Positions 1-6,404 of a DNA stretch of 6,404 nucleotides are shown in pieces (position 1 is the stretch's first letter; each line of letters starts with the position of its first letter). The notes under the pieces were generated by a model. That model worked only from the letters and a program-made list of their open reading frames with translations, was not told the DNA's origin and ran no database searches. The position numbers were made by a program, and so were the translations under genes. Location: assembly GCA_030611285.1 (NCBI GenBank), contig JAUWQC010000058.1, positions 1-6,404 on the forward strand, in the 5' to 3' direction. Source of the DNA: a bacterium (lineage in GTDB: Bacteria; Actinomycetota; Humimicrobiia; Humimicrobiales; Humimicrobiaceae).

Positions 1-531
<531 letters not shown>

Positions 532-551
532 CTATATAAAATTATAAAATC

Positions 552-1019
552 TTATTCTAATAGAACCACACACTCTGCAGCAATTCCTTCCTCTCTTCCG
601 CAAAATCCAAGACCCTCTGTGGTTGTTGCCTTTATATTTACCTTATCATCATCTATTTTTAAAGCTTCAGCTATATTCTTTTTCATTTCTGGAAAGTACC
701 TGTAGACTTTCGGCTTCTGCATTATCAAAATTGAATCTATATTGACAATGCCAAAACCCTTTTCCTCCATCTTTTTTCTAACTTCTTCCAGCAGCAGCAG
801 GCTGGATATATCCTTATACTTCACATCACTGTCCGGAAAATGAATTCCTATATCTCCCAGCCCACATGCTCCTAAAATAGCATCCATTACGGCATGCACC
901 AAAACATCAGCGTCAGAATGTCCTGCCAGTCCTACAGGATAGTCTATTTTTACACCCCCGATTATTAATTTCCTACCGGCCTTAAAGGCATGAACGTCTA
1001 ATCCTAATCCGACTTTCAT
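552..1019 (-). CDS. ispF: 2-C-methyl-D-erythritol 2,4-cyclodiphosphate synthase
   Basis: Fifth enzyme of the MEP isoprenoid pathway. It cyclises CDP-methylerythritol 2-phosphate to methylerythritol cyclodiphosphate, releasing CMP, and the family is a cytoplasmic homotrimer. The 155-residue length is typical. Visible signatures are the metal ligands Asp8 and His10 (in GLDVHAF) and His42 (in [11 protein letters not shown], 33-43), plus [11 protein letters not shown] at 55-65 with Asp56. The C-terminal [16 protein letters not shown] (132-147) carries Thr133 and Glu135 at the same numbering as the E. coli enzyme. All catalytic residues are therefore present. It lies 43 bases downstream of ispD, the usual pairing; the intermediate enzyme IspE is not in the window. 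The ATG matches the family N-terminus, but no convincing Shine-Dalgarno sequence precedes it: the best is AGAAAG ending 11 bases upstream. The stop is TAA. Confidence 0.98.
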   Translation of the reverse strand: MKVGLGLDVHAFKAGRKLIIGGVKIDYPVGLAGHSDADVLVHAVMDAILGACGLGDIGIHFPDSDVKYKDISSLLLLEEVRKKMEEKGFGIVNIDSILIMQKPKVYRYFPEMKKNIAEALKIDDDKVNIKATTTEGLGFCGREEGIAAECVVLLE

Positions 1020-1062
1020 AAAAGGTTAATCTTTCTACATTATACTTTTTATATTTTATTAA

Positions 1063-1773
1063 TTATCTCCTGCCATTTCTGGTCATAATAAGCTCTGCCA
1101 GAAATAAGTCAAGGGGAGTTGTAATTTTTATATTCTCATGCCTGCCTCTTACCACACTAACCTTCCAATTTATTCTTTCCATCAGTGAAGCGTCATCTGT
1201 GCCTATAAAATTATCCTCTCTGGCTTTATTATGAGCTTCTAAAATATTTTTGTAAAAGAAAGTCTGTGGAGTTTGGGCATGCCAGACTGTACCCCTGGGA
1301 ATAGTCTTATCAACAGTACCTTTACCAATTACTTTTACAGTTTCTCGCGCAGATTCTGCCATTATTACACCTTTCACTCCAGGGTCTTTTCTGTTTTCCC
1401 TTATTAAAGTATTAATTAAAAGATCAATCTCTTCCGAGGTGATAAGCGGTCTTACACCATCATGAATAGACACTAATTTAGTGAAGGAAGGTATCTCAAT
1501 AAGAGCATTATAAACAGATTCCTGTCGGCTGCTGCCGCCAATAACTAATTTTTTTACTTTATCTAAGGAATACTTTTTAATTATACTTTTTTGACATGAT
1601 TCCAGATAATCTTTGTGGACTGAAACATATATTTCTTTTATTTTTGAAGATCTTTGAAAAGCAGTAATAGTATGAGCTAATATTGGTTTTCCATAGATGT
1701 TCATAAACTGCTTGCTGATATTGCCTTTTAGCCTGGTACCCTTTCCGGCTGCTGTAATTATCGCTACATTCAT
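1063..1773 (-). CDS. ispD: 2-C-methyl-D-erythritol 4-phosphate cytidylyltransferase
   Basis: Third enzyme of the MEP pathway. It transfers CMP from CTP to methylerythritol 4-phosphate, giving CDP-methylerythritol, which IspE phosphorylates before IspF acts. At 236 residues it is a full-length GT-A-like nucleotidyltransferase. Visible motifs are the CTP-binding loop TAAGKGTRL (7-15, Arg14), Lys21 in SKQF, GGSSRQESVYN (79-89), HDGVRP (104-109, the family HDAARP), IPRG with Arg160, WHAQTPQTF (164-172), TDDAS (192-196) and ENIKITTP with Lys216. Arg14, Lys21, Arg160 and Lys216 match the catalytic residues known in the E. coli enzyme. It starts 84 AT-rich bases after the disA stop and ends 43 bases before ispF. 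The ATG fits the family N-terminus, but the upstream GTGATG is only a poor ribosome binding site. The yacL gene that separates disA from ispD in Bacillus is absent. Confidence 0.98.
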   Translation of the reverse strand: MNVAIITAAGKGTRLKGNISKQFMNIYGKPILAHTITAFQRSSKIKEIYVSVHKDYLESCQKSIIKKYSLDKVKKLVIGGSSRQESVYNALIEIPSFTKLVSIHDGVRPLITSEEIDLLINTLIRENRKDPGVKGVIMAESARETVKVIGKGTVDKTIPRGTVWHAQTPQTFFYKNILEAHNKAREDNFIGTDDASLMERINWKVSVVRGRHENIKITTPLDLFLAELIMTRNGRR

Positions 1774-1857
1774 AAATTATCATCACTATTATTTTTTTGA
1801 AAAACCTGTTAACCGTAAAATATATAAGTTTAATAATTAAAATAATTCTAATAAATG
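1774..1857. other. AT-rich disA-ispD spacer with no clear signal
   Basis: This is the second-longest gap in the window, 84 bases of almost pure A and T. On the minus strand it holds a GTTAAC palindrome within GGTTAACAGG and an A-run before ispD. I see no G+C-rich hairpin followed by a T-run, so no terminator is supported. Weak TATATT and AAAAAT boxes can be picked out, but none has a good -35 partner, so an internal ispD promoter is possible and not shown. No peptide-coding potential is evident. Confidence 0.5.
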
Positions 1858-2967
1858 CTATATTTTAATTTTTGGGGTTACTCCTCCTTTTCTATTATAC
1901 GGTTCGTTATATAAATAATATTCAGAAAACTTTTTCAGCCTGTCGTGTAAAGATCTGGCCCTAATTTTTCCCATTCCTGCAACTTCAGACAATTCATTCA
2001 CATTTGCATTTAGAATATTTTTTAAATTACCAAACTTACCAATTAAATTGGCAACAATTGATTGGGGAAGTCTTCTAACTTCGGAAACAATCCTGAGTCC
2101 TTTGGGATGTATGTCAAATTCCTTTAAACTACCTTCAACATCATAACCTAAAATTTTCACAATGTTTCTTAACTCAAGTAGTTCTTCTTCACTTAGCAGA
2201 TCTATCCTGTCTTTCACTTCAAACGGTTCAGCGTCAATGTCCGGATGCGCATAATCACTTATAATATTTAAAGAATCATTCACTAAATTCGCCATTAATT
2301 CTTCAACTTGCATGTTTAAGAGCCTGCCTTCTACTCCCAACTCATATATATATTTTTTAACTTCCTTTTCGGTTCTCTGTACGATGCTTGATCTTTGAAG
2401 CACGCCGGCTACATCAAAAAGTGTTACTAGATCTTCGAGTTCTCTCACGGTTAAATTAAATGTAAGTTTATCCAGCCCTTCCTTGTACTTTTCAAGTGTT
2501 TGTGATGCCTGATTTGCTTTGGATAGGACTACTCTTGATTCCTTAAGCATATACTTTATATCACCTTTATATATGGTAATCACACCCCTTTTCATAGAAA
2601 TAGAAATGACCAGGGTATTGGTTTGTTTTGCTACTCTTTCTGCAGTCCTGTGTCTTGTACCTGTTTCAGAAGTTTTAATGTCTGGATTGGGAAAAAGTTG
2701 GGTATTGGCATATAATATCCGCTTACCGTCAGAACTCAATATAATAGCCCCATCCATTTTGGCAAGCTCATGGAATTTTGCTGGAGAGAAACTGCACCCT
2801 ATATAAAATCCTCCATTAACCAGCTTCAATACCTCTTCCGAATCTCCTACAACAATCAGTCCGCCTGTTTTCCCCTGAAGTATATATTCTATCCCCATCC
2901 TGAGCTCCGTTCCGGGAGCTATTTTTTTCAAGCAATCCAGTAATAATTCTCCACTTTTTTTATTCAT
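1858..2967 (-). CDS. disA: DNA integrity scanning protein DisA, diadenylate cyclase
   Basis: DisA condenses two ATP into the second messenger c-di-AMP and scans DNA for branched structures, which in Bacillus inhibit the cyclase. The family is an octamer. The 369 residues show the DAC domain at roughly 1-150, with the catalytic DGA motif at 72-74 (MDGAIILS) and the ATP-phosphate motif RHR at 105-107 (GTRHRTAER). Both are intact, so the cyclase should be active. A helical linker spans roughly 150-300. The C-terminal helix-hairpin-helix DNA-binding region is at about 308-350, with hairpin VAGMGKIRA at 329-337. A short basic tail ending TPKIKI follows. The start lies 13 bases after the clpC stop, implying one transcript and likely coupled translation. 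The only Shine-Dalgarno candidate, AGGA, is three bases from the ATG, but the N-terminus aligns with known DisA proteins. The stop is TAG. radA, often found just before disA, is missing here. Confidence 0.98.
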   Translation of the reverse strand: MNKKSGELLLDCLKKIAPGTELRMGIEYILQGKTGGLIVVGDSEEVLKLVNGGFYIGCSFSPAKFHELAKMDGAIILSSDGKRILYANTQLFPNPDIKTSETGTRHRTAERVAKQTNTLVISISMKRGVITIYKGDIKYMLKESRVVLSKANQASQTLEKYKEGLDKLTFNLTVRELEDLVTLFDVAGVLQRSSIVQRTEKEVKKYIYELGVEGRLLNMQVEELMANLVNDSLNIISDYAHPDIDAEPFEVKDRIDLLSEEELLELRNIVKILGYDVEGSLKEFDIHPKGLRIVSEVRRLPQSIVANLIGKFGNLKNILNANVNELSEVAGMGKIRARSLHDRLKKFSEYYLYNEPYNRKGGVTPKIKI

Positions 2968-2970
2968 TCG

Positions 2971-2974
2971 TCCT
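2971..2974 (-). promoter_or_regulatory. unusually close ribosome binding site of disA
   Basis: AGGA on the minus strand inside the 13-base clpC-disA gap, leaving only three bases before the ATG. This is shorter than normal Shine-Dalgarno spacing. Ribosomes finishing clpC at the TGA (2981-2983) could reinitiate here, which would tie DisA level to ClpC translation; that part is inference. Confidence 0.45.
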
Positions 2975-2980
2975 GTAAAA

Positions 2981-5446
2981 TCAAACTTTTAATATACTGC
3001 TCCGGTTCAGTTTCTTAATATCAAAGTGCATTTTCTTATCTTTGGCACTTACTTCAATCTTCTGCCCGGATTTTATCTCCCCGCTTATTAATTTTTCAGA
3101 AATAGGATTCTCTATCAGATTTTGTATGCACCTTCTCATAGGTCTGGCGCCCATTGAAGAGTCGTAGCCTTTCTCCAGTAACAATTCCTTTGCGTTTTTT
3201 TCAAGCTCTATTGCAATCCCCTGAAGTTCAAGCTGTTGCTGTACTCTGGACATCATCAGATCCATAATATTGTAAACCTGCTGCTTTTGTAATTTATGAA
3301 ATACTATTACTTCATCAACCCTGTTCAAGAATTCAGGTCTGAAAGCCTTTTTTAGTTCACTCATCACTTTTTCTTTTATTTCGTCATAGGAAAGATCTTC
3401 AGTATTTATTTTTTTAAATCCCATTGGAGTACTTTTTTGTATTTCCCTTGCTCCCAGATTAGAAGTCATTACAATCACAGTATTTTTAAAATCCACTCTC
3501 TTACCCTGGGAATCGGTAAGGTGTCCTTCCTCAAAAATTTGCAGCAGTATGTTAAAAACATCGGGATGCGCCTTTTCAATTTCATCCAGCAGTATTACAC
3601 TGTATGGTTTTCTTCTCACCATTTCAGTCAGCTGTCCGCCTTCATCATAACCCACATATCCGGGAGGGGAACCGACCAGTTTTGATACGGAATGCTTTTC
3701 CATATACTCAGACATATCAACCTGTATTAAAGCTTCTTCTTTATCAAATAAGAATTCTGCTATTGTTTTAGCAAGTTCAGTCTTTCCCACACCGGAAGGT
3801 CCAAGAAACATAAAAGAGCCGATCGGTCTTTTGGGGTCTTTTAGACCGGAACGTGACCGCCTGATGGCTTTAGATACTGTATTTATAGCTTCATCCTGAC
3901 CAATAACCCTCTTATGAAGCTCGTCTTCCATTCCAAGCAGTTTAGAAGATTCACTTGAAGTTAGCTTGTATACCGGGATACCAGTCCAGTTGGATAATAT
4001 TTCTGTTATTTCATTCTCACCTACTACTTCCTTATCGACTTTTTTGGTTCTAATTTTAACCTCTTCTATTTCCCTTTTTTCCTTAATAAGTTGTTTCTCT
4101 TTATCACGCATCTGCGCTGCTTTCTCAAAATCCTGTGATCCTATAGCCTTCTTCTTTTCACTTGCGATTTTTTCAATATTTGCTTCCAGCTCCTTCAAAT
4201 CAGGAGGAGTTGTAAGAGTTCTTACTCTGGCTCTGGATGCTGCCTCATCTATCAGGTCAATAGCTTTATCGGGCAGAAATCTGTCACTAATATACCTGTG
4301 GGACAATTTTGCAGCTGACACTATAGCATCTTCAGTTATATTAAGGCCATGAAAAGATTCATATCTGTCTTTCAGCCCTCTTAAAATTTCAATAGTTTCA
4401 TATACAGTAGGTTCATTTATGAAAATTGGCTGGAATCTTCTTTCCAGGGCTTTATCTTTTTCAATATACTTACGATATTCATTAACAGTTGTAGCACCTA
4501 TAGTTTGAAGTTCCCCCCTTGACAGCATGGGCTTCAAGATACTTGCAGCATCGATAGCGCCTTCAGCAGCACCAGCGCCCACCAGAGTATGAACCTCATC
4601 AATAAAAAGTATGATATCTCCATCATCCTTAATTTCAGCCAGCACCTTCTTTAGTCTTTCCTCAAAATCTCCCCTATATCTTGAACCGGCAATTAAAGCC
4701 CCCAGATCAAGTGTAAATATCTTCTTATTGGAAAGATTTGAAGGAACCTTTTTTGAACAGATGAATTGCGCCATTCCTTCAACAATTGCAGTTTTTCCTA
4801 CTCCTGAGTCTCCTATTAGAATAGGATTATTTTTAGTCCTTCTGGAAAGTATTTGAATTATTCTGTCAATTTCTTTCCTTCTGCCAATCAAAGGATCAAG
4901 TTTGCCCTCCTGAGCCAGTAAAGTTAAATCCCTTCCATACTGCAGCAGCATCTTAAGCGCATTTTTTTGTCTTTTACCGGATAGGGTTCTTTCTGGTTCT
5001 AAATAATAAGACTGCTTACTTAGAAGTTCCTTTACTTTTTCCTTTACATTATCCAGAGTGACTCCCATACTATTTAAAACTCTTGCTGCCACTCCTTCCC
5101 CTTCTCTTAAGAGCCCCAGCAGTATATGCTCTGTACCTATATAATTATGCCCCATTTGAAGAGCTTCTCTTAAAGATAATTCTAAAACTTTCTTAGCTCT
5201 CGGAGTAAAGGGAATATGTTCGTAAGATTCAGAAGTCCCTTCAGTAACTACCTCTTTTACTGCCAACCTGATATCTTCAAAAGTAATATTCAATTCATAA
5301 AAAACCCTGGCAGCAATTCCTTCCTTTTCGTCAATTAAGCCAAGGAGAATATGCTCGGTACCTATATAGTTCTGTTTTAAAAATCTAGCCTCATCCTGAG
5401 CCTTGACCACTACTTTTCTTGCTCTCTCTGTGAATCTTTCAAACAT
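2981..5446 (-). CDS. clpC: ATP-dependent Clp protease ATP-binding subunit ClpC
   Basis: Hsp100/AAA+ unfoldase that, as a hexamer with the ClpP peptidase, unfolds and degrades damaged or regulatory cytoplasmic proteins. The length of 821 residues is normal. Domains in order: two Clp-N repeats (about 3-70 and 78-145, each with NYIGTEHILLGL); AAA-1 with Walker A GDSGVGKT (212-219), Walker B ending Asp283-Glu284 and arginine pair 336-337; a middle region with a UVR-type segment (about 437-460, DFEKAAQMRDKEKQL); and AAA-2 with Walker A GPSGVGKT (549-556), Walker B ending Asp621-Glu622, FLNR Arg709 and sensor-2 GAR (766-768). The UVR-type middle region and paired N repeats indicate ClpC rather than ClpA or ClpB. 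Both ATPase sites look intact. The ATG follows GAGGGG by ten bases. The 138-base upstream gap carries likely promoters, and disA follows after 13 bases. The ctsR-mcsA-mcsB genes that precede clpC in Bacillus are absent. The stop is TGA. Confidence 0.98.
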   Translation of the reverse strand: MFERFTERARKVVVKAQDEARFLKQNYIGTEHILLGLIDEKEGIAARVFYELNITFEDIRLAVKEVVTEGTSESYEHIPFTPRAKKVLELSLREALQMGHNYIGTEHILLGLLREGEGVAARVLNSMGVTLDNVKEKVKELLSKQSYYLEPERTLSGKRQKNALKMLLQYGRDLTLLAQEGKLDPLIGRRKEIDRIIQILSRRTKNNPILIGDSGVGKTAIVEGMAQFICSKKVPSNLSNKKIFTLDLGALIAGSRYRGDFEERLKKVLAEIKDDGDIILFIDEVHTLVGAGAAEGAIDAASILKPMLSRGELQTIGATTVNEYRKYIEKDKALERRFQPIFINEPTVYETIEILRGLKDRYESFHGLNITEDAIVSAAKLSHRYISDRFLPDKAIDLIDEAASRARVRTLTTPPDLKELEANIEKIASEKKKAIGSQDFEKAAQMRDKEKQLIKEKREIEEVKIRTKKVDKEVVGENEITEILSNWTGIPVYKLTSSESSKLLGMEDELHKRVIGQDEAINTVSKAIRRSRSGLKDPKRPIGSFMFLGPSGVGKTELAKTIAEFLFDKEEALIQVDMSEYMEKHSVSKLVGSPPGYVGYDEGGQLTEMVRRKPYSVILLDEIEKAHPDVFNILLQIFEEGHLTDSQGKRVDFKNTVIVMTSNLGAREIQKSTPMGFKKINTEDLSYDEIKEKVMSELKKAFRPEFLNRVDEVIVFHKLQKQQVYNIMDLMMSRVQQQLELQGIAIELEKNAKELLLEKGYDSSMGARPMRRCIQNLIENPISEKLISGEIKSGQKIEVSAKDKKMHFDIKKLNRSSILKV

Positions 5447-5456
5447 TTAAATCAAT

Positions 5457-5462
5457 CCCCTC
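5457..5462 (-). promoter_or_regulatory. ribosome binding site of clpC
   Basis: GAGGGG on the minus strand, ten bases before the clpC ATG at 5444-5446. Together with the conserved MFERFTERAR N-terminus it fixes the start. The spacing is a little long but acceptable. Confidence 0.65.
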
Positions 5463-5466
5463 TAGT

Positions 5467-5475
5467 ATTTTAGCA
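5467..5475 (-). promoter_or_regulatory. candidate proximal clpC promoter (extended -10)
   Basis: The minus strand reads TGCTAAAAT, an extended -10 element (TGn then TAAAAT, one mismatch to TATAAT). At 17-base spacing the -35 position (5490-5495) holds only TCCTTT, a poor match, so the site would depend on the TG extension or an activator. It would start RNA just before the clpC ribosome binding site. It coincides with one half of the TGCTAAA direct repeat, so a protein bound to the repeat would block it. Confidence 0.35.
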
Positions 5476-5485
5476 TACTTTAGCA
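5469..5485 (-). repeat. heptad direct repeat TGCTAAA, 3-base spacer, possible operator
   Basis: Two perfect copies of TGCTAAA (5479-5485 then 5469-5475 in transcription order) are separated by GTA, giving a 10-bp period, so both copies face the same side of the helix. The layout of two heptads three bases apart is that of the CtsR operator (RGTCAAA-NAN-RGTCAAA), but the heptad keeps only the G and the AAA, and the spacer lacks the central A. It overlaps the candidate proximal -10 box. An operator role is inferred from position and geometry only. Confidence 0.4.
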
Positions 5486-5496
5486 AACCAAAGGAA

Positions 5497-5507
5497 TGGT
5501 ATTACCA
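5497..5507. repeat. small inverted repeat TGGTATTACCA
   Basis: TGGT and ACCA flank ATT, giving an 11-base near-palindrome in the clpC leader region, between the two candidate promoters. It could be a half-turn operator or a tiny RNA hairpin in transcripts from the distal promoter. With only four paired bases per arm, chance is a serious alternative. Confidence 0.2.
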
Positions 5508-5520
5508 ATTATTTAAATTG
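5506..5520. repeat. small inverted repeat CAATT-N5-AATTG
   Basis: Five-base arms CAATT (5506-5510) and AATTG (5516-5520) sit at about the expected start of transcription from the distal -10 box (5528-5533). This would be an effective place for a repressor. The arms are short and AT-rich, so the evidence is weak. Confidence 0.18.
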
Positions 5521-5527
5521 CAGCAAA

Positions 5528-5536
5528 ATTATATCA
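5528..5536 (-). promoter_or_regulatory. candidate distal clpC promoter, perfect extended -10 TGATATAAT
   Basis: The minus strand reads TGA followed by TATAAT, an exact match to the extended -10 consensus TGnTATAAT. It follows a run of eight A residues (minus strand, 5537-5544). The -35 position at normal spacing reads GTTTAT or similar and is poor, which extended -10 promoters tolerate. Transcription would begin near 5521, leaving a leader of about 75 bases before clpC. It is the best promoter-like signal in the window and suggests clpC need not depend on lysS transcription. Confidence 0.5.
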
Positions 5537-5576
5537 TTTTTTTTGTAAGAATAAACTGTGAAACCAGTGATACATT

Positions 5577-5594
5577 ACCTGGCTTTATTCAGGT
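5577..5594 (-). other. weak hairpin overlapping the lysS stop codon
   Basis: ACCTG and CAGGT are perfect five-base arms around an eight-base loop that contains the lysS TAA. An alternative pairing just downstream, CCAG with CTGG plus flanking A-T and G-U pairs, competes with it. Neither is followed immediately by a T-run on the RNA strand, so an intrinsic terminator is not supported. It may only slow polymerase or be chance. Confidence 0.2.
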
Positions 5595-6404
5595 CTTAAG
5601 AGGGGAAAAATAATTACATCTCTAATGGAATTGCTGTTGGTCAGTACCATAACCAATCTGTCAATCCCAATTCCTTCTCCGCCTGTGGGCGGCATTCCAT
5701 ATTCCAGCGCTTTTAGAAAATCTACATCAATCTTACCTGTAATCCTCTCTTCTTCGCACTTACTTCTTGCCTGTTTTCTGAATCTATCCAATTGTTCTCC
5801 GGGATCAATTAACTCAGAAAAAGCATTGGCAATCTCTTCCCCTCCTATAAACAGCTCAAATCTTTCAGTCAGGTTTTCATTATCAGGATGCCTTTTTGCC
5901 AGCGGGGATATTTCTATAGGATAATCTTTTATAAAAGTGGGTTGTATAAGATTAGGCTCAGCTACAGCTTCAAAAATTTCATTTATAATTTTTCCCTTCC
6001 CGGAGTCTTTTTCTATCTCGATACCCAGATCTTCTGCCGCTGATAATAACTCTTCTGCGCTGTTATCAAAATTTATTTTAATTCCACCAAACTTATAAAT
6101 GACTTCCAACATCGTAAATCTTTTCCACTCTCTACCAAGATCGATGTTATTTCCCCTGTAACTTGTAGTTAATTTGCCGATAGATTCTTTAGAAACAAAT
6201 TTTATCAGATTCTCTGTTAAATCCATCATATCATTATAGTCAGCATAAGCCTGGTAAAATTCCAGCATCGTAAATTCCGGATTATTCTTATAGGATATCC
6301 CTTCATTTCTGAAGTTTCTATTTACTTCAAAAACCTTGTCAAATCCTCCAATAATTAATCTTTTTAAATATAATTCCGGGGCAATCCTCAGGTAAAGATC
6401 AATA
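5585..6404 (-). CDS. lysS: lysyl-tRNA synthetase (class II), C-terminal 272 residues (5' end beyond window)
   Basis: Cytoplasmic class II synthetase that charges tRNA-Lys. The reading frame enters from the right edge, with the first full codon at 6403-6401. The Met at 6266-6268 is internal, because 45 in-frame codons upstream encode conserved sequence. The fragment runs LYLRIAPELYLKRLIIGG, then motif 2 FRNEGISYKNNPEFTMLEFY (fragment residues 31-50), which is characteristic of LysRS. Next come EIANAFSELIDP and motif 3 in GGEGIGIDRL followed by SIRDVIIFPLLRPE at the C-terminus (about 240-272). Both motif arginines are present. The N-terminal anticodon-binding OB-fold and motif 1 lie outside the window. 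The gene ends in TAA. clpC begins 138 bases later behind its own promoter-like signals; no strong terminator separates them, so readthrough is possible. lysS next to clpC is familiar in actinobacterial genomes. Confidence 0.97.
   Translation of the reverse strand, partial: IDLYLRIAPELYLKRLIIGGFDKVFEVNRNFRNEGISYKNNPEFTMLEFYQAYADYNDMMDLTENLIKFVSKESIGKLTTSYRGNNIDLGREWKRFTMLEVIYKFGGIKINFDNSAEELLSAAEDLGIEIEKDSGKGKIINEIFEAVAEPNLIQPTFIKDYPIEISPLAKRHPDNENLTERFELFIGGEEIANAFSELIDPGEQLDRFRKQARSKCEEERITGKIDVDFLKALEYGMPPTGGEGIGIDRLVMVLTNSNSIRDVIIFPLLRPE

Noticed and set aside
1577..1786. Minus-strand open frame of 69 codons overlapping the ispD start
   Set aside because: It is out of frame with IspD and overlaps its catalytic N-terminus. 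The product has no family resemblance, and the IspD frame is unambiguous.
1981..1990. AACTTCAGAC repeated at position 1 and position 1981
   Set aside because: The two ten-base copies fall in unrelated reading frames of gltX and disA and show no flanking similarity; this is chance.
2519..2806. Plus-strand open frame of 95 codons opposite disA
   Set aside because: It lies wholly within the conserved DisA cyclase domain on the other strand, with no ribosome binding site or family resemblance.
3966..4352. Plus-strand open frame of 128 codons opposite clpC
   Set aside because: It is antisense to conserved ClpC coding sequence, is rich in Ser, Leu and Phe as expected from the complement of Lys- and Glu-rich codons, and has no recognisable domain or ribosome binding site.
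5545..5584. Possible intrinsic terminator after lysS
   Set aside because: The candidate stems are 4 to 7 bases with a wobble pair or a long loop, and the run that follows on the transcript strand is A rather than T, so the terminator signature is missing.
5625..5924. Plus-strand open frame of 99 codons opposite lysS
   Set aside because: It is the complement of conserved LysRS C-terminal sequence, including motif 3, and its composition is typical of an antisense shadow.

Overview
The window is a compact, strictly co-directional block of housekeeping genes, all read on the minus strand. In transcription order (right to left) they are lysS (5' end cut off by the right edge), clpC, disA, ispD, ispF and gltX (3' end cut off by the left edge). 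There are no RNA genes, mobile elements, CRISPR arrays or long gene-free stretches. The largest gap is the 138 bases between lysS and clpC.

Organism: a bacterium with fairly low G+C, with AT-rich spacers and many AAA, ATA and AGA codons. The gene order clpC-disA-ispD-ispF-tRNA synthetase is the ancestral arrangement shared by Firmicutes and Actinobacteria. Several ClpC details look more actinobacterial than bacillar from memory: the MFERFTERARKVVV start, the QDFEKAAQMRDKEKQL UVR segment, and MEDELHKRVIGQ before the second ATPase domain. lysS directly upstream of clpC also fits. A low-G+C, actinobacteria-related or deep-branching anaerobic lineage is my best inference, but it is not proven from this window. 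gltX following ispF is more Firmicute-like.

Layout: 5585-6404 is the C-terminal part of class II lysyl-tRNA synthetase. 5447-5584 is the probable regulatory region of the clpC operon, with a perfect TGnTATAAT extended -10 box, a second weaker extended -10 box, a heptad direct repeat with a 10-bp period, and two small inverted repeats. 2981-5446 is ClpC, a two-ATPase-domain Hsp100 unfoldase. After 13 bases comes DisA (1858-2967), a c-di-AMP synthase and DNA-integrity scanner. IspD (1063-1773) and IspF (552-1019) are two enzymes of the MEP isoprenoid route, and gltX (1-510) begins glutamyl-tRNA synthetase.

How they fit together: the cluster combines protein quality control (ClpC), second-messenger and DNA-integrity signalling (DisA), isoprenoid precursor synthesis (IspD, IspF; IspE must be elsewhere) and tRNA charging (LysS, GltX). 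Compared with Bacillus subtilis, ctsR-mcsA-mcsB before clpC, radA between clpC and disA, and yacL after disA are all missing from this locus. I found no novel system. The most interesting signal is the regulatory architecture before clpC.
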